From Arthonia radiata (taxonomy: Eukaryota > Ascomycota > Arthoniomycetes > Arthoniales > Arthoniaceae): a stretch of DNA of 64,000 nt. Where the stretch lies: contig PSQN01000006.1 of NCBI GenBank assembly GCA_002989075.1, forward strand, positions 1,687,018 to 1,751,017, given 5' to 3'. The notes below the pieces were generated by a model that did no database searches, was not told the DNA's origin, and worked only from the letters and a program-made list of their open reading frames with translations. Positions 11,576-22,507 of the stretch are shown one piece after another (within the stretch, counting starts at the first letter, position 1; every line of letters begins with the position of its first letter). A program made the position numbers and the translations under genes.

Positions 11576-13097
11576 TCACGTCGGCAGGCTGACCGGTTGA
11601 ACCAAAAGGCTTGTGGGAATCTGATCGCCGCCCCACATGATGAGGTCTGCTTCTATAAAAGGCATGACCACTGCGTCGCCCCTCGGCATCCCAAACGCCG
11701 TGTTGAAGAAACCGCTCCGTTTGCGCGCTTCAAGAGCGCTCATGAGCGAGCCGGGGCCGAATGGCTTGAGCGTGCCGGGATACAGGGGCGAGGTGAAGGC
11801 GTCGTCGTCACGGAGGTCGGCGAGGCTGAGGTACTCGAGGTAATGCATAGAAGGAAGGCGCTCGTCGCGTGGTAGGAGTTTGGCGGCTTGGTTGGGCATG
11901 GTGTTGCTTTGATGTAGCTGAGCTGAGGTTGATGTTGAGGATTTCGGTGGTTCGTTGCTTGACGTGAGACTGCTTGGGTAAGTGGTAGGAGTCGTGGAAG
12001 ACGTCCGAGGGCGGCGCCGCCTTGGCGTGTTGGGCTGAGGGCGAGATTCAGAGGAAAAGGAGCGCCCCAGACCGGGTGTCGATGCTTTGATAGAGGTCAG
12101 AGATTCAATGGGAGCTTTTTGTGCTAGACCTGATTTGTCGCAGTTCACATGGACGCTGCGCGAATGTCTAGTGCCGACACGTTTGATTAGCGAACGAAAG
12201 GTAGCTTGATAGGCTCGATGTTGTAAAAGCTCGCGGTCAACCCCAAAAGTCCTTTGCAAAATAGAACTGCGCAGTGTGGAGGCAGAGGCTTGAGTTTTCA
12301 TTGAGGCTTGATCCCAGACTACCTTTAAGGATGACGAGTCTTCCCGTATGCTTTCAAGGATCCACCGATTATGTGTGTCATGTATCACAGCTTGCTGTCC
12401 ATGCACAGTGCGTCTGACCTTATCAGCGAGGTCGTTAAAAGGTGGCTCGGAGTGCTCACCTTTCTAGACCGTGTTTGACGATGCTTAGTGCTGAGATGAT
12501 GCGGCTAAGGCGCGACAAGCAATTCGATGTCTCTTGATCGGCGAGTATGAGATTGACTTGTTGCTTGAAAGGGAGCTTTGGGCCGAGACTGTCATCACTG
12601 GCCCGAACCACAGGTGAGATTCGTGTCTCTACGAAGTCGACCATTAAGCGGCAGCAGGACAGCGACGAGTCGAGCTCTATAGCCTATAGCACGGTCAGCG
12701 CTCTATCATTAGAGCCGTAAACGCAGACCAGCTACGAGCTCAGACTCTGCAATGCAGGACTGCTAGGCGCTGAGATTATGCATCAGTCTTGGTGCAAAAG
12801 ACTTCGCTCAGGACGCAGGCTCAGGAGAGGTATTGATCATTACCGTCATAACGTAGACTAGCTCGCACCAGGAGCTGCACTTACCAGGTCATAGTGCTGT
12901 TCCTGTGACGCATGTTCGTCTACAGTGGCCTGCAGTTCCCGTAGAGCGGCTTTCGTCGCGGTAAGCTCGCCGATGAGCGCAGCGAGAGTGATGTTGGTCT
13001 CTTGCAGCTTCTTCTGAATCTCATACAGCTTGAGTATAGAGCGAGTGAGCACATCCAGCACGCCCACGATAGACGCGGCTGTGCTGATAGCATCCAT
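11576..13097 (-). CDS. Protein with fungal STAND-type N-terminal domain
   Basis: Model on the minus strand: exons 13097-12885, 12683-12460 and 12413-11576; 424 aa. The first 145 residues (MDAISTAASIVGVLDVLTRS...; then a helical SLSCCRLMVDFVETRISP...LSRLSRIISAL segment) look like the helical N-terminal domain placed in front of many fungal STAND/NLR-like proteins (PigL_N-like). No NACHT or NB-ARC motor and no repeats follow. The rest is a conserved-looking helical patch (WILESIREDSSSLK; ELLQHRAYQATFRSLIKR) and a low-complexity Ser/Pro/Arg stretch, then a C-terminal FGPGSLMSALEARKRSGFF segment. Intron 1 is 201 nt, with other 3' sites possible. It is divergent from a second gene with a similar domain. 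Role unknown; signalling or incompatibility is inference. Confidence 0.65.
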
Positions 13098-13909
13098 TGG
13101 AGGCTGTGATCAGGCAAACAGACGGCTAGGTGTCGACATCAGTAGTCAAATAGGTGCCTACAAGCGATATGATGACTTTCAGACATATCCAAATGGGAAG
13201 TTCCCAGTTTTCTGTTGCCGCTCTGAAACAATGAGACTTCAAAGAAAAAGAAAGAGAGAGATTCTGCGCAATATGGACGTTCAATAATGTTTCACAACCA
13301 AATTCCACTACACAGCCACAATCGGACACGATACTGCTACTCTCGCTATGATTATTGAGGACAAAGGGATAGACTACCATGTCAATTCAGATCGAAGCTT
13401 GGGGGATATTACTGGGGAGACATCTCTCACAAACTTCAGATACGCATCCATGTGAGCATTGCGTAGTGGTAGTTATTGTCTTGTCTGTGACAAGATGAGC
13501 CACGTGACCTTCGCCGGAATAACCATAATCCGGAAAGTACAACTTCGTAGTAGAAACCTGCGCATTACCGCCTACCTCCTTCCTTTCTGCGTTCCACAGT
13601 CAAAGCGCTTCAGACGACACTTCGTTGGCGTCTGCAAGTCCTACGATCGCCGTTGGAGAGCTGCTTGTTCCCTTCTTGAAGCGTTGCGTCTGTTGTCTGC
13701 CTTTCACATAAGGCAGCTGGGCAGCCACTAGTCATGCACTGCTCAGCCTCCTGCACGCAAACCTCTTTTTATCGCTGTCTTTGCCTCATCTTCTCACCCT
13801 TCCTAGTGTGCCAGTAGTATGCAGCTCAAGTCATTTGTTAAAAGACCGCGAGAGCTCACAGCAGCGACATTGAGTCCAGGATATCTGATGAAACCGCAAC
13901 GTTCCGTCT
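13098..13909. promoter_or_regulatory. Shared divergent promoter region of two STAND-type genes
   Basis: 812 bp between the divergent starts at 13097 (minus) and 13910 (plus). It is relatively AT-rich and has no supported ORF. It is the only upstream sequence available to both genes, so joint control is possible but untested. Confidence 0.4.
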
Positions 13910-16399
13910 ATGTCATTCGGCGCTTCGCCCTCCGACATCTGGAATCTGGTCAATTTTGTACATGAGACATACGCAAGATGGAAAACAGCTTGCGGTGAAT
14001 ACGCTGAGGTTACGAGCCTTCTGGATAACGCACAGAGTGTCCTCCGCCATCTGCACGACCTTGTCAAACAGCGCAGCATAGGCCGTGACCATGGTTCGCT
14101 ACGGCTTCGCGACCTCCTCAAAGCGTGCAAAACAACAACACATGGCTTGAATGATATCATTTTAAATTACGGCTCGCTTCGAGCGGGCAAAAGCCGTAGT
14201 AAAACGTGGCATCGTATTCGCTTCGGAAGCCGGAAGGAGGATGTTGCACGGTAAGCATAGAGTCCAAAACCTATCCTAAAATCTTCCAGATTCTCGCTCT
14301 CTGTTTCATATAATTCGGCTTGCATCACTTGCGAGCATCTGCTGCAGCGTTCGCAGATGCGAGGGTGGAGCTGACTTCAAACGTCAAGATTAGAAAGACA
14401 ACTCAACACTCACATCTCGTTGCTCAATACATTTCTCACTGCTAAGAACACATCAACGCTGCATTTTCAACAACAGAACGTCTCAGAAATTCTACGGCAC
14501 GTAAGAAAGATCTGGGAGAGAGAGAATGCTGCAGTTGATGATGCTGCTTCAGTATGTACACGATGGACCCGTCATGACGACGACGACCTCGCAGATTGGA
14601 GAATTATCCGAAGAGAGCTTCTCGCTTTGGGATTCGACGGCGGATTTCTAAAACACCAAAAAGACAGCATCAAGCAGTTTCTGACTAGCCTCACAGCAGA
14701 GGATGAGGATGGCACGGTCGAAAATTTCGCTTTCTCGAACAATGTGCAAGAAGACGCGCAGCAGGAGGCGAAATCACCTTGCGAACAGGACGCAGAAATA
14801 GGCTCGTCTGGAACGGCTCACAGCGCTCGGGAAAAGACGCAACACTCCTTCAAAGAAAGCTGGAATGCCTCAATTAGAGTTGCGTTTGATGAGGCCGAGG
14901 AGTTGTCCGGGAACAGTCCGGAAATCTTTGCGACCAGCGATACAAATGCTAAGATGCTCATATCAGACCCCGCTTGCCCAGGCGATGAGGTTGCCGTGCT
15001 TGACTTATCTGATCCTAAGTATGCTGTCTGTGGTTTGCGCGCAACGAGTGTCGGGAATTACCAATATGTCTCCTGGCCGTTGGATTTAAATGGCACCCTA
15101 TCCACGTGCGGTCCAACGACAGATACACACAAAATTTTCTTTCCTTGGAAGAGCGCGGTGGGTAATCATACCCTCAATCCGCCGCATCATCGAAGCGCAA
15201 AAATCTCCATAATTTGGGATGACGAGGAGTGCCAAAGCATGTGGCAAAATTGGAGTTCTATTATCGAGAGAGAGCTCTGCGGCGCAGTACATTGGGAGCT
15301 TCACCGCTTCATCTACGAGTGTTACCGGCTCTTTGCCGGTCGTTTTGCGAATGTGGAGATTTGTGAGCGTACGACTGAGCGTCAGGCGTCGGACGTTCAA
15401 GACGGAGATTATGCTACTGTCTGCGCTCTGCAGTGTCAAGATCGCTATGCTAAGAAGTACACAATCGTGTGTCAAGCTCGGATCGAGTGTGACGAGAGAT
15501 GTCCTGGCAGGTTCTCAGTTCAGCCAGTGCTTGCGCTGATGACATCATCACATTACCTGGAATGCTTCATTGTTCGCAGCGTCGTGAGGCCGGTCCGCTT
15601 CGTTGTATCAACGAGCTCGACACCCGCCAAGCCAAGCTTCACTCATAAGTTTTTGCCATGTGGTTGGGGCGGCACCATCTTCCTTGACCACAATGACCAC
15701 GAACGACTCTGCATGCAACGAAACGACGAGCCTGCATTCACTGCCGGGATATATCCAGTGCTTCTTCAAGTCGGCCTGGTGCTCCTGTCAACTTTTCAGG
15801 ACTACGAGACAAGACGAAGAGCCAAACACTCGCTCGCCGCAAGATTTCATCTGCACGGCGATGGTCTTGAGACTATGTGGGCGCTCATTGATCAGGTGGT
15901 TTCGCTCGGGAAAAGAAGACTCCAACATGAGCATGGGCTGTCAGACCTCTTGATCTGGGTGCTCCGACATCGGAGCTTCTCCAATGGCGCAAAGCCCTGC
16001 GCAGCCTGCACTGCATTCAAAGAAGATCGAGCCGACTTGATAGAAGTGTGCGTAGCAGACCTTGCGTATGACACGAAGTGGAATCGGCATACCGACGCAC
16101 TGTGGGACGCTGGTATTGACCCACTCACTCTTTTCGTTGCCGCCGTTTTGGACCAATTTGTGTGTATGTGCCTAGGTATGAGCGGTGAGCGTATTCGCGA
16201 GCACCAGCTGGCTCGCCTGGCTATGATTACGGATCACTTGGAGTACATCAAAGCGAATGGCAACCATGCAAAGCGCGAAACCCTGAACGCAGAACTCGGC
16301 AGACTTGTTGAGGGTCTGTTCCTTTCCAAGCCTGTCACTTGTATCCTGAAATATCCACTGTGGGAGTATTTCTATCTGCGGAGGGCTGTGTCCGAGTGA
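13910..16399 (+). CDS. Large protein with fungal STAND-type N-terminal domain, unknown C-terminus
   Basis: Model: exons 13910-14250 and 14389-16399; 783 aa. The N-terminus (MSFGASPSDIWNLVNFVHETYARWKTA...) and the helix rebuilt over the intron (VARLERQLNTHISLLNTFL) match the style of the helical domain that heads fungal STAND proteins. I chose the acceptor at 14388 because earlier AGs put a stop in frame. Residues about 240-330 are acidic and disordered. The C-terminal 450 residues, including paired Cys (GAKPCAACTAF) and a CMCLGMSGERI segment, resemble no domain I recognise; there is no P-loop, ankyrin or WD repeat. It is divergent from the 424-aa gene. Function unknown. Confidence 0.7.
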
Positions 16400-17603
16400 A
16401 TCGAGAATCCTGCCCGAACCGATGCAAGCTAGGCTCTCCAGCTTCATGCTCAAGGCAATTGCTTTGGGGAGCTATCGTCAAGAAGCGAATGAGTATCTGC
16501 TCCTGCAACCCGAACTTACTTCCCGTCCGCGTCTTTGCCGCTGCCCTGGGAAAGACAAAGCAGGACCACCCAGTGCGAATGAAAAGACCTCCTTCTTCAC
16601 CTGCGGAAGAAAGCTGAGCAAGCGCTCTTACATGGCAAAGCCACGATCAGGCTCTGCAGCTCTCGCCAGCCAAACTCAAAACAAGTCCGCACCTCCACCT
16701 CTACAGCTATTGTATTCAACCATTGGTGAGCAACTTGGGAGAGTCGAATCTTCAGCGATTGATGGCATCACTGAGCGGTCCTCTGTACAGGCTCAAGTGT
16801 CCTCCAGCAGTGTCACCTCGGCACGATCGAGTGTTCAGCTGCGCTCGAGCACGCTATCCCGCTGCGTGGCTCACTGGGGCTCACTGGGGCTTACGAGCTT
16901 TGATCGTCTCCATTAGCCACTGACTTCTCGAGCCGATAGAAAGTAGGCTTGATACCTACGCTATTGCGCCACTGAGTAGAATTGGTGGTGCCGCTCGTCC
17001 ACGGCTCAGCTGCCCTCTGGCAGCGCCACCTCAGTACGACCGAGCGTTTTGCAGCGCTCGAGTGGCGCTGTTTTGCAGCGCTGTTAGCTTAACTCATGGG
17101 TATTGATAATTTGTATGAAGTCTTCGGACTGATGGAGAGTAGACTTACTATATGGCTCGAGCAGCGCTGATGTGCAGCGCAGCTCACTGAGCTCACAGAT
17201 ATTGATAGCCTGCAGGAGCACACGAGCTATAAGCCTCCTGAACTGATGGAAAGAAGACTCACCGTCTACGTGATTGCAAGCCTTACAAGAATGCTGAAAG
17301 TGCTTTGTCAAAAGCAAGTAGTGAGTGAGACTCAACAGAACCCAATTCAGATCAGGATACAGCATGGCGTCTACAACAAGGTAGGGCTGCAGTCGGTTGA
17401 AAGGTGGAAGACGCCGTCTACGGCGGCCTGCGCGGATCAAAAGCACATCTATTCATTTACCCATTCTGATGGTCCTGATAATACCGCTGTTTTCTCAAGC
17501 GGCCATCAATCCAACGCCGAGCGTTCCCCCTCATGCAGAGCAGAGTCTCCATAATGCAGAACCGAGTCGTGATGCCACCCCTGCCATTAACCCCCCACCA
17601 CCC
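16400..17603. other. Intergenic with degenerate repeats
   Basis: 1.2 kb between the 783-aa gene and the 3' end of LETM1. It contains the diverged repeats described at 16933-17262. Frames of 100-160 codons occur on both strands but change identity along the repeats and show no family similarity, so none was called. Confidence 0.4.
16933..17262. repeat. Diverged tandem repeats, about 114-196 bp apart
   Basis: A 20-bp element reading CTGATGGAAAGAAGACTCAC (17243-17262) recurs as CTGATGGAGAGTAGACTTAC (17129-17148) and more weakly near 16933-16952 (CCGATAGAAAGTAGGCTT). ATTGATA and GAGCTC/GCAGCGCTCGAG words sit between the copies. On the minus strand each copy begins with a splice-donor-like GTRAGTCT. 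This suggests an old duplicated segment, possibly from a former gene. Confidence 0.5.
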
Positions 17604-19350
17604 TTACTTCTCCTTCCCCTGCACCTCCTCCGCAACCCTCTCCTCCCTCTTCGCCACCTCCCCATCCTTCTCCGCACCCGCAGCTTCCAAATCCTGCTGC
17701 TTACTCACATCCCCCTGCTTCGACTGCACCTCTGCCTGCGCGGCCGCCTCCCGCTGCTCCGCTTCTTCCTTCTCGTCGATGTTCTCGGTATCATTGGGTG
17801 ACGCTTGCGACTCAGACTGCTCATTCTCCTCGTCGATGAGCTCTTGCTGCTCGCGGAGCACCTCGAGGCGCTGCTTGTTGGTTGCGGCGCCCTCGGCTGT
17901 GTGGACTTCGAGTTCGATTTCTGCGTTATGTTAGCATCGACTCGTGCATAAGGGGATAACTGGGAGGAAGGGATGTCAACATACCGTGGAAAAGCTCTTC
18001 AGGAACGGAGGCAAGCACAGCCTGCAGCGCGTCAATCTGGCTGCTCAATTCCGTCTCTTTACCCTGTGTGTAGACAAAGGCGTTGCTGAGCACGAGGAGC
18101 GTGCTCGGTATTGCGTATTTCAGTCGCAGGTCCAACCACGTCTGGAGGTCGTCGCGTAATCGGCCTGGGGAGAGAGATTGTGTCCTCAGACCCCGTGCAG
18201 CGCACGCTGTCTGCAACTCCGGTACTGATAGTGACTCTACGCCTTCGTATGAGATCGCACGGTCGTCCCGCTTGATCTGGCGCATGCGATGTCTGATCTG
18301 ATACCGTAGGAGCGCGTCTGTGCCGAATGTGCCTAGGTTCATGTAGCGGCTTATGCCCACGAGCTGGGGACGCGACAGGTTGTCCAGTGTGAGATCGTCT
18401 TTGAAGATCTTGCAGACTTTGATCACGTCGGCGGCCGTTGGTGCCTCACCTGTCGTCCGCACCTTCTTGAAGAAGTCCACGAACTCCTCACGCTGCGCGT
18501 TTGCGGCTGTGACGGGTAGCCCGGTCTCTTTCAGTGTCTGACGCAGGAAGTTGGAGACCTCTTTGCGAGTGCTGCGCAGCTGTGAAGCTTTTGCGTCCTT
18601 AGATTTCTGGCCTTCGTATGTCGAAGGGAGGAGGTTAGGGAAGAGCTTCAGCGCCACAGGTAGCAGGAGCTCAGCGAAAGGCACGACAACGAAAACAGAG
18701 AACGGGATGAGGCGGCCCAGATCTTGGACAGTGCGCTGAAACTGCCTGTGCTCGCGGCGTGTCAACTCGTAGCCAGCGGCCATTTTCAGAGCAAGTCGCA
18801 TGGAAATGCGCGTCTCGGCGCCCAAGAGTTTCGTCCCATCCCAGTAGTGAGCGGCTTCTTTCTTGACCTTTTGCCAAATCGTCAATTTCTTCTGATCCGC
18901 CTTCTTCTTTTCGATGGCTTTGGCGTCTTTCTTCTCTGTGGCGGTAGCGTTCGTCTCGAGCTGCGCGCGACTGTGGGCTTCTTCCGCGGCGGTCTTTGGG
19001 TGGGCGGTCGCTTCGCCGGGTGAGGCGGCGAGTGGGCTGTCTTTTGGAGGGCTGAAGGCGTCATGTGCGATTCCCGTTTGCTCCGCAACTTTTGCTGGCT
19101 GTTGTTCGGATGAAGACTGGTTTATTGGTTTCTTCGCCTGCTCGGCATTGAAGCCTGGTGGTGGGAAATTATTGCCGCCGCTATGGTGTTGTGATGTTTC
19201 GGTAGAGTAAAGTCGCTGTCGGTACGCGCGTGCGGATGTTGCTGGGATGGCGAATTGATATGGGGGCCTGACTGGTAATCTATGAGATGATCTGAGGACT
19301 GAACGGACAAAGAGTGGCGAGATGTTCAGGGCGCTGCGGTTAGCAGCCAT
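17604..19350 (-). CDS. MDM38: LETM1-family mitochondrial inner membrane protein (Mdm38-like)
   Basis: Model on the minus strand: exons 19350-17985 and 17920-17604; 560 aa. LETM1/Mdm38 works in K+/H+ (and proposed Ca2+/H+) exchange and in mitoribosome interaction at the inner membrane. The N-terminus is basic and Ser/Ala-rich, like a presequence (MAANRSALNISPLFVRSVLRS). The hallmark membrane segment is LIPFSVFVVVPFAELLLPVAL at about 214-234, followed by FPNLLPSTYE. The ribosome-binding-like LETM domain runs to about 450. Exon 2 encodes a highly charged Glu/Gln coiled-coil tail, as in other LETM1 proteins. Intron 17921-17984 is GT-AG. Confidence 0.95.
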
Positions 19351-19995
19351 AATGAAAAAAGTAAGACTATGCTTCGTGACAACTCATTGAACACTGTAGG
19401 GGTGTATGAAAGTAAAGTGAAGTGGCATGAAGGAGCGCTGTGAAGTCGAAGGTGATGGACAGGGAGGACATTATTCTTCGGCGGCCCTGACGTGACCCAG
19501 TAGTCCCTGGAAAGCGCGCGGTCGGAGCCTGCGGAGCTCTCCCGATGAGCTTGGATCAGGCACCAAAGCACGCTACGCCAATAACGGTATCGCCTCGGCC
19601 GAAGCACAAGACAAAGACTTCCATCTCCTGCATGCCACAGCACTTCTTTCCTTTGCATGTAAGGTAGCTTTTCGTGAGGAAGCAATAGAGTCTGGGTACT
19701 GAACTGTATTTTTTTCTCACGAATAGCTACCTTACGAATGTATTACTATGAACCTGCTCATAAGCCTGCCTTGGGTTTACGATTGGTATGGCACTACGGT
19801 AGAATGACGACGACACTTGACGCCGTCAAGCAGCGTATCTCGCCTGTAAATGCCTAGTCAGTAATGTTCAATGCAAATGTCGAAGAGTCGCAAAAGTAGC
19901 GTGTCAGTAGAATGACAGCAAGTCCATCTCTCGCAGACTTTAGCTCCACAAGCAGTCATTTCGAAATCCCAGCTTGCAAGCTCTAAGGAAACAAG
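19351..19995. promoter_or_regulatory. Divergent promoter region, LETM1 and UMP-CMP kinase
   Basis: 645 bp between the divergent starts at 19350 and 19996. It contains the inverted repeat at 19659-19735. No other gene is seen. Confidence 0.4.
19659..19735. repeat. 20-bp inverted repeat with one mismatch
   Basis: The left arm 19659-19678 (GTAAGGTAGCTTTTCGTGAG) is the reverse complement of the right arm 19716-19735 except for one base. The loop is 37 nt and T-rich near its end. It could form a strong hairpin or be the remains of a small inverted-repeat element; no target-site duplication was identified. Confidence 0.75.
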
Positions 19996-20685
19996 ATGTC
20001 TGCCGATCGAATTACATCTCGACAGCGTCGCGTCATCTTCGTTCTAGGCGGTCCGGGCGCTGGCAAAGGCACACAGTGTGAACTCGCTGCTCAGAGCTCC
20101 GCCTCAACACACCACTTGAGCGTTGGCGATGTCTTGCGTGCTGAGATGCGACGGACCGACAGCGAGTATGCGGAAATCATACGTAAGAACATGGAAGCTG
20201 GTGCTGTTGGCCCAGCACATATCACCGTCGAGCTGCTTCGAAACGCAATGGACGCGAAAAGCACGCCGGCAGACGTCGACGCTCTGTTCCTCATCGATGG
20301 TATGTCTCATAGCAAAGTTTTCCATGCACACGAAGATTGCAACGACTGACTTGGAATAATTGTGACAGGCTTTCCCAGAAAGTTAGACCAAGCACAATTG
20401 TTCGAGGACGTCGTCTGCGCACCAGAAAAAGTTGTGTACCTGGAGTGCCCTCTAGACGAGCTCAAGAGACGTTTGCTCGGCAGAGCAGCTGGTGGGAGCG
20501 CTGACCGGTTTGATGACGAGGAGGCCATCATCGAAAAGCGGTTCAATACGTTTCAAACTTCCGCCATGGATGTCATTGAGCGATACGATCAACAAGGACG
20601 CGTGGTCCGTGTCGATGCTCTGAACAGCGTCGCTGCGGTGTCGACGGACTTTCGCGAGGCAATGATGACCTCGTCGGAGGCGTAA
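19996..20685 (+). CDS. UMP-CMP kinase-like nucleoside monophosphate kinase (diverged)
   Basis: Model: exons 19996-20299 and 20369-20685; 206 aa. Family enzymes transfer phosphate from ATP to UMP or CMP (also dCMP or AMP). The P-loop GGPGAGKGTQ is at 18-27, LSVGDVLRAE matches the NMP-binding helix, and FLIDGFPRKLDQ is rebuilt exactly across the intron. The lid is short, as in UMP-CMP kinases, but reads GRAAGGSADRFDDEEAI in place of the usual TSGRxDDN. This divergence suggests either a paralogue of Ura6 or altered specificity. It is divergent from LETM1; a PfkB kinase and adenylate kinase 2 follow. Confidence 0.85.
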
Positions 20686-21110
20686 GGGTATGAAGCGAAT
20701 CCAAGAGTACGGTAATACATGCAAGCGCTGCTACTGTGCCAGATACACTTCTTACACACTGCTTGCCCTTCCGCTGTTGACCACAAGACCGCCTTCCAAA
20801 CTTCTGCTGTTGACCAGCGCAATGAAGAGTGTGATGAGCAGCAGGACATCTGCGGCACTGACAAAATACCAGACGGCCTAGTCAGTCGTTGGAATAATGT
20901 ATATCGCAAACGGGACGGCGACAAAAGATGGCGGTAAGAATACGAGCGTGACTATTGTGAGCTTGCGGATACCTGCGATTTGCATTGTTGCTATGCGGCT
21001 ACTTTAAAGTTGGTTTCCCGTCATTCCGGCTGCAAGTCTTCGTGTCTGGGTGCTGTTTAGACCTGACGCCGCGATCGAGGATAGAGGCATGTCGTCTAAA
21101 GCTCCTGTCG
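20686..21110. other. Intergenic between convergent genes
   Basis: 425 bp between the 3' ends of the UMP-CMP kinase-like and PfkB-family genes. No supported ORF or repeat is seen. Confidence 0.35.
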
Positions 21111-22507
21111 TCAAGCATCCTTCATGGAAGCTTTGTACTTCTCGAGCCGTGACCATGGAGAATCGCCATCCCAAAGCTCCGTGCCATCTTCCGCGAATGT
21201 AAGATTGGATGGGCCGATCTGTTCAATGGCGAAGCTTGCGGCGACTGCTCCCCTGCACGCAGCTTCATGTAGACTGCTGGTTTCCACGAATCCACTCGTA
21301 AATGCCCCTAGAAATGCATTCCCGGCTCCTGTTGCATCGACGATCTCGTTCGCAGACTCTCCATAGAATGCAGGTAGCCACTGTACGCGTGTCGTATCTT
21401 CTTGTGATAAAAGAAGAGCACCTCTTTCAGCAGCTCGCACGAGCAGAACCAAGTCGCCTTTGCCCAGCTGCTTCACTCTCTCCAGCAATGTCCGAGAAAG
21501 CTGCTCTATATGGTCCTTTGAAATGAGGCCGTCATCTGAGGCTCCGAAGAGCTTCGCCAACTCGATGTGGTTGGGCGAAAAGACGCTCAACATTTGAAAT
21601 GCTTGCAACGTCTCGTCAAGCTGGTCTGGTGTGCAAAAGGGCGGCGCGGGTTCCCATACCAGGAAAGGTTTCCTCTGCAGTCCTGCTTCATTACGGAGAG
21701 CAAGCAAACTTGTGACTTGTGTCATCAGAGCACCGGCTTTGGCGAGGGAATGAAACGATCGTGAGCTGAGCAGACCGGCACTGGTGAGATCCTCGGGAGA
21801 AGTGCTGAGTACTGGAGTGGTGTACTTGAATGTCTTTGCTAAAGAAGATGTCAGCCCAACGACTATGAGACGGGAAAAGACTACTTGCAGCTCCACGTAA
21901 AGTCCTGGTACTCGAGGAGGCCCCTCGTAGAAAGAGCGGCTGAATCCCGGATCATCTGCAAATCAGTGCCTGGCAATTATGTCGTCAGTAACATGTGTTG
22001 TTGATTAGCCCACACAGTTTCTGTGCTGGGTCCGCAACATCTTCCCGCAAGCAGCGTCGGCGACCTGGGTTCTGGATACTTTGCAAAAAACCTGAGAAGG
22101 TACCATGTCGACACTCTCAATAAAGCGAAACTCACTCACCCCATCTGTCCAGGCTTTGCTCAATGTTCGCTGGAAAGTCCACCCCAGCCTTTATGACCCA
22201 TCCTAATGAGTCCGGTTTACGAGCGAACATGCGGGCTCCGAACATTGAGAAAGTGCCCGATCCGCCCAAAGCATTCTTTATAGTCGTAAATCCTGGCCTG
22301 GGGTCAAATTGTCAGCAGAGCCCCTTCCAAAGGATGTTCCGGTTTCAAGTGAAGTGTTTTGAGATCACGCCGGCGCGCTAGCTGCCCAGCAACGGTGCTG
22401 AGGTAATAGAAGAGAATGTGTGCATGCTCGAAGGCTTACCCTTTTTTCTCAACCAGAACGACGAGCCCCAAGGTCACGAAGGCAACTTTGCCGCTTTTTG
22501 CTTCCAT
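21111..22507 (-). CDS. PfkB-family carbohydrate kinase (MAK32-like)
   Basis: Model on the minus strand: exons 22507-22440, 22297-22140, 21969-21889 and 21838-21111; 344 aa. PfkB/ribokinase-fold enzymes phosphorylate sugars or nucleosides; yeast Mak32 is needed for stability of L-A virus particles, by an unknown reaction. The N-terminal LGGSGTFSMFGARMF segment and the C-terminal DATGAGNAFLGAF signature (about 270-282, catalytic Asp and anion hole) are clear. MIRDSAALSTRGLLEY and TFKYTTPVL match the Mak32 branch. The last intron (21839-21888) begins with GCAAGT rather than GT; only this GC-AG splice keeps the family frame. Substrate unknown. Confidence 0.85.

Noticed and set aside
14284-14388. 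Alternative acceptor at about 14288 for the 783-aa gene
   Set aside because: It keeps phase at first but runs into an in-frame stop; the acceptor at 14388 restores the helix pattern.
16422-16916. 164-codon plus-strand frame after the 783-aa gene
   Set aside because: Low-complexity Ser-rich translation overlapping diverged repeats, no family similarity, and no promoter spacing from the upstream stop.
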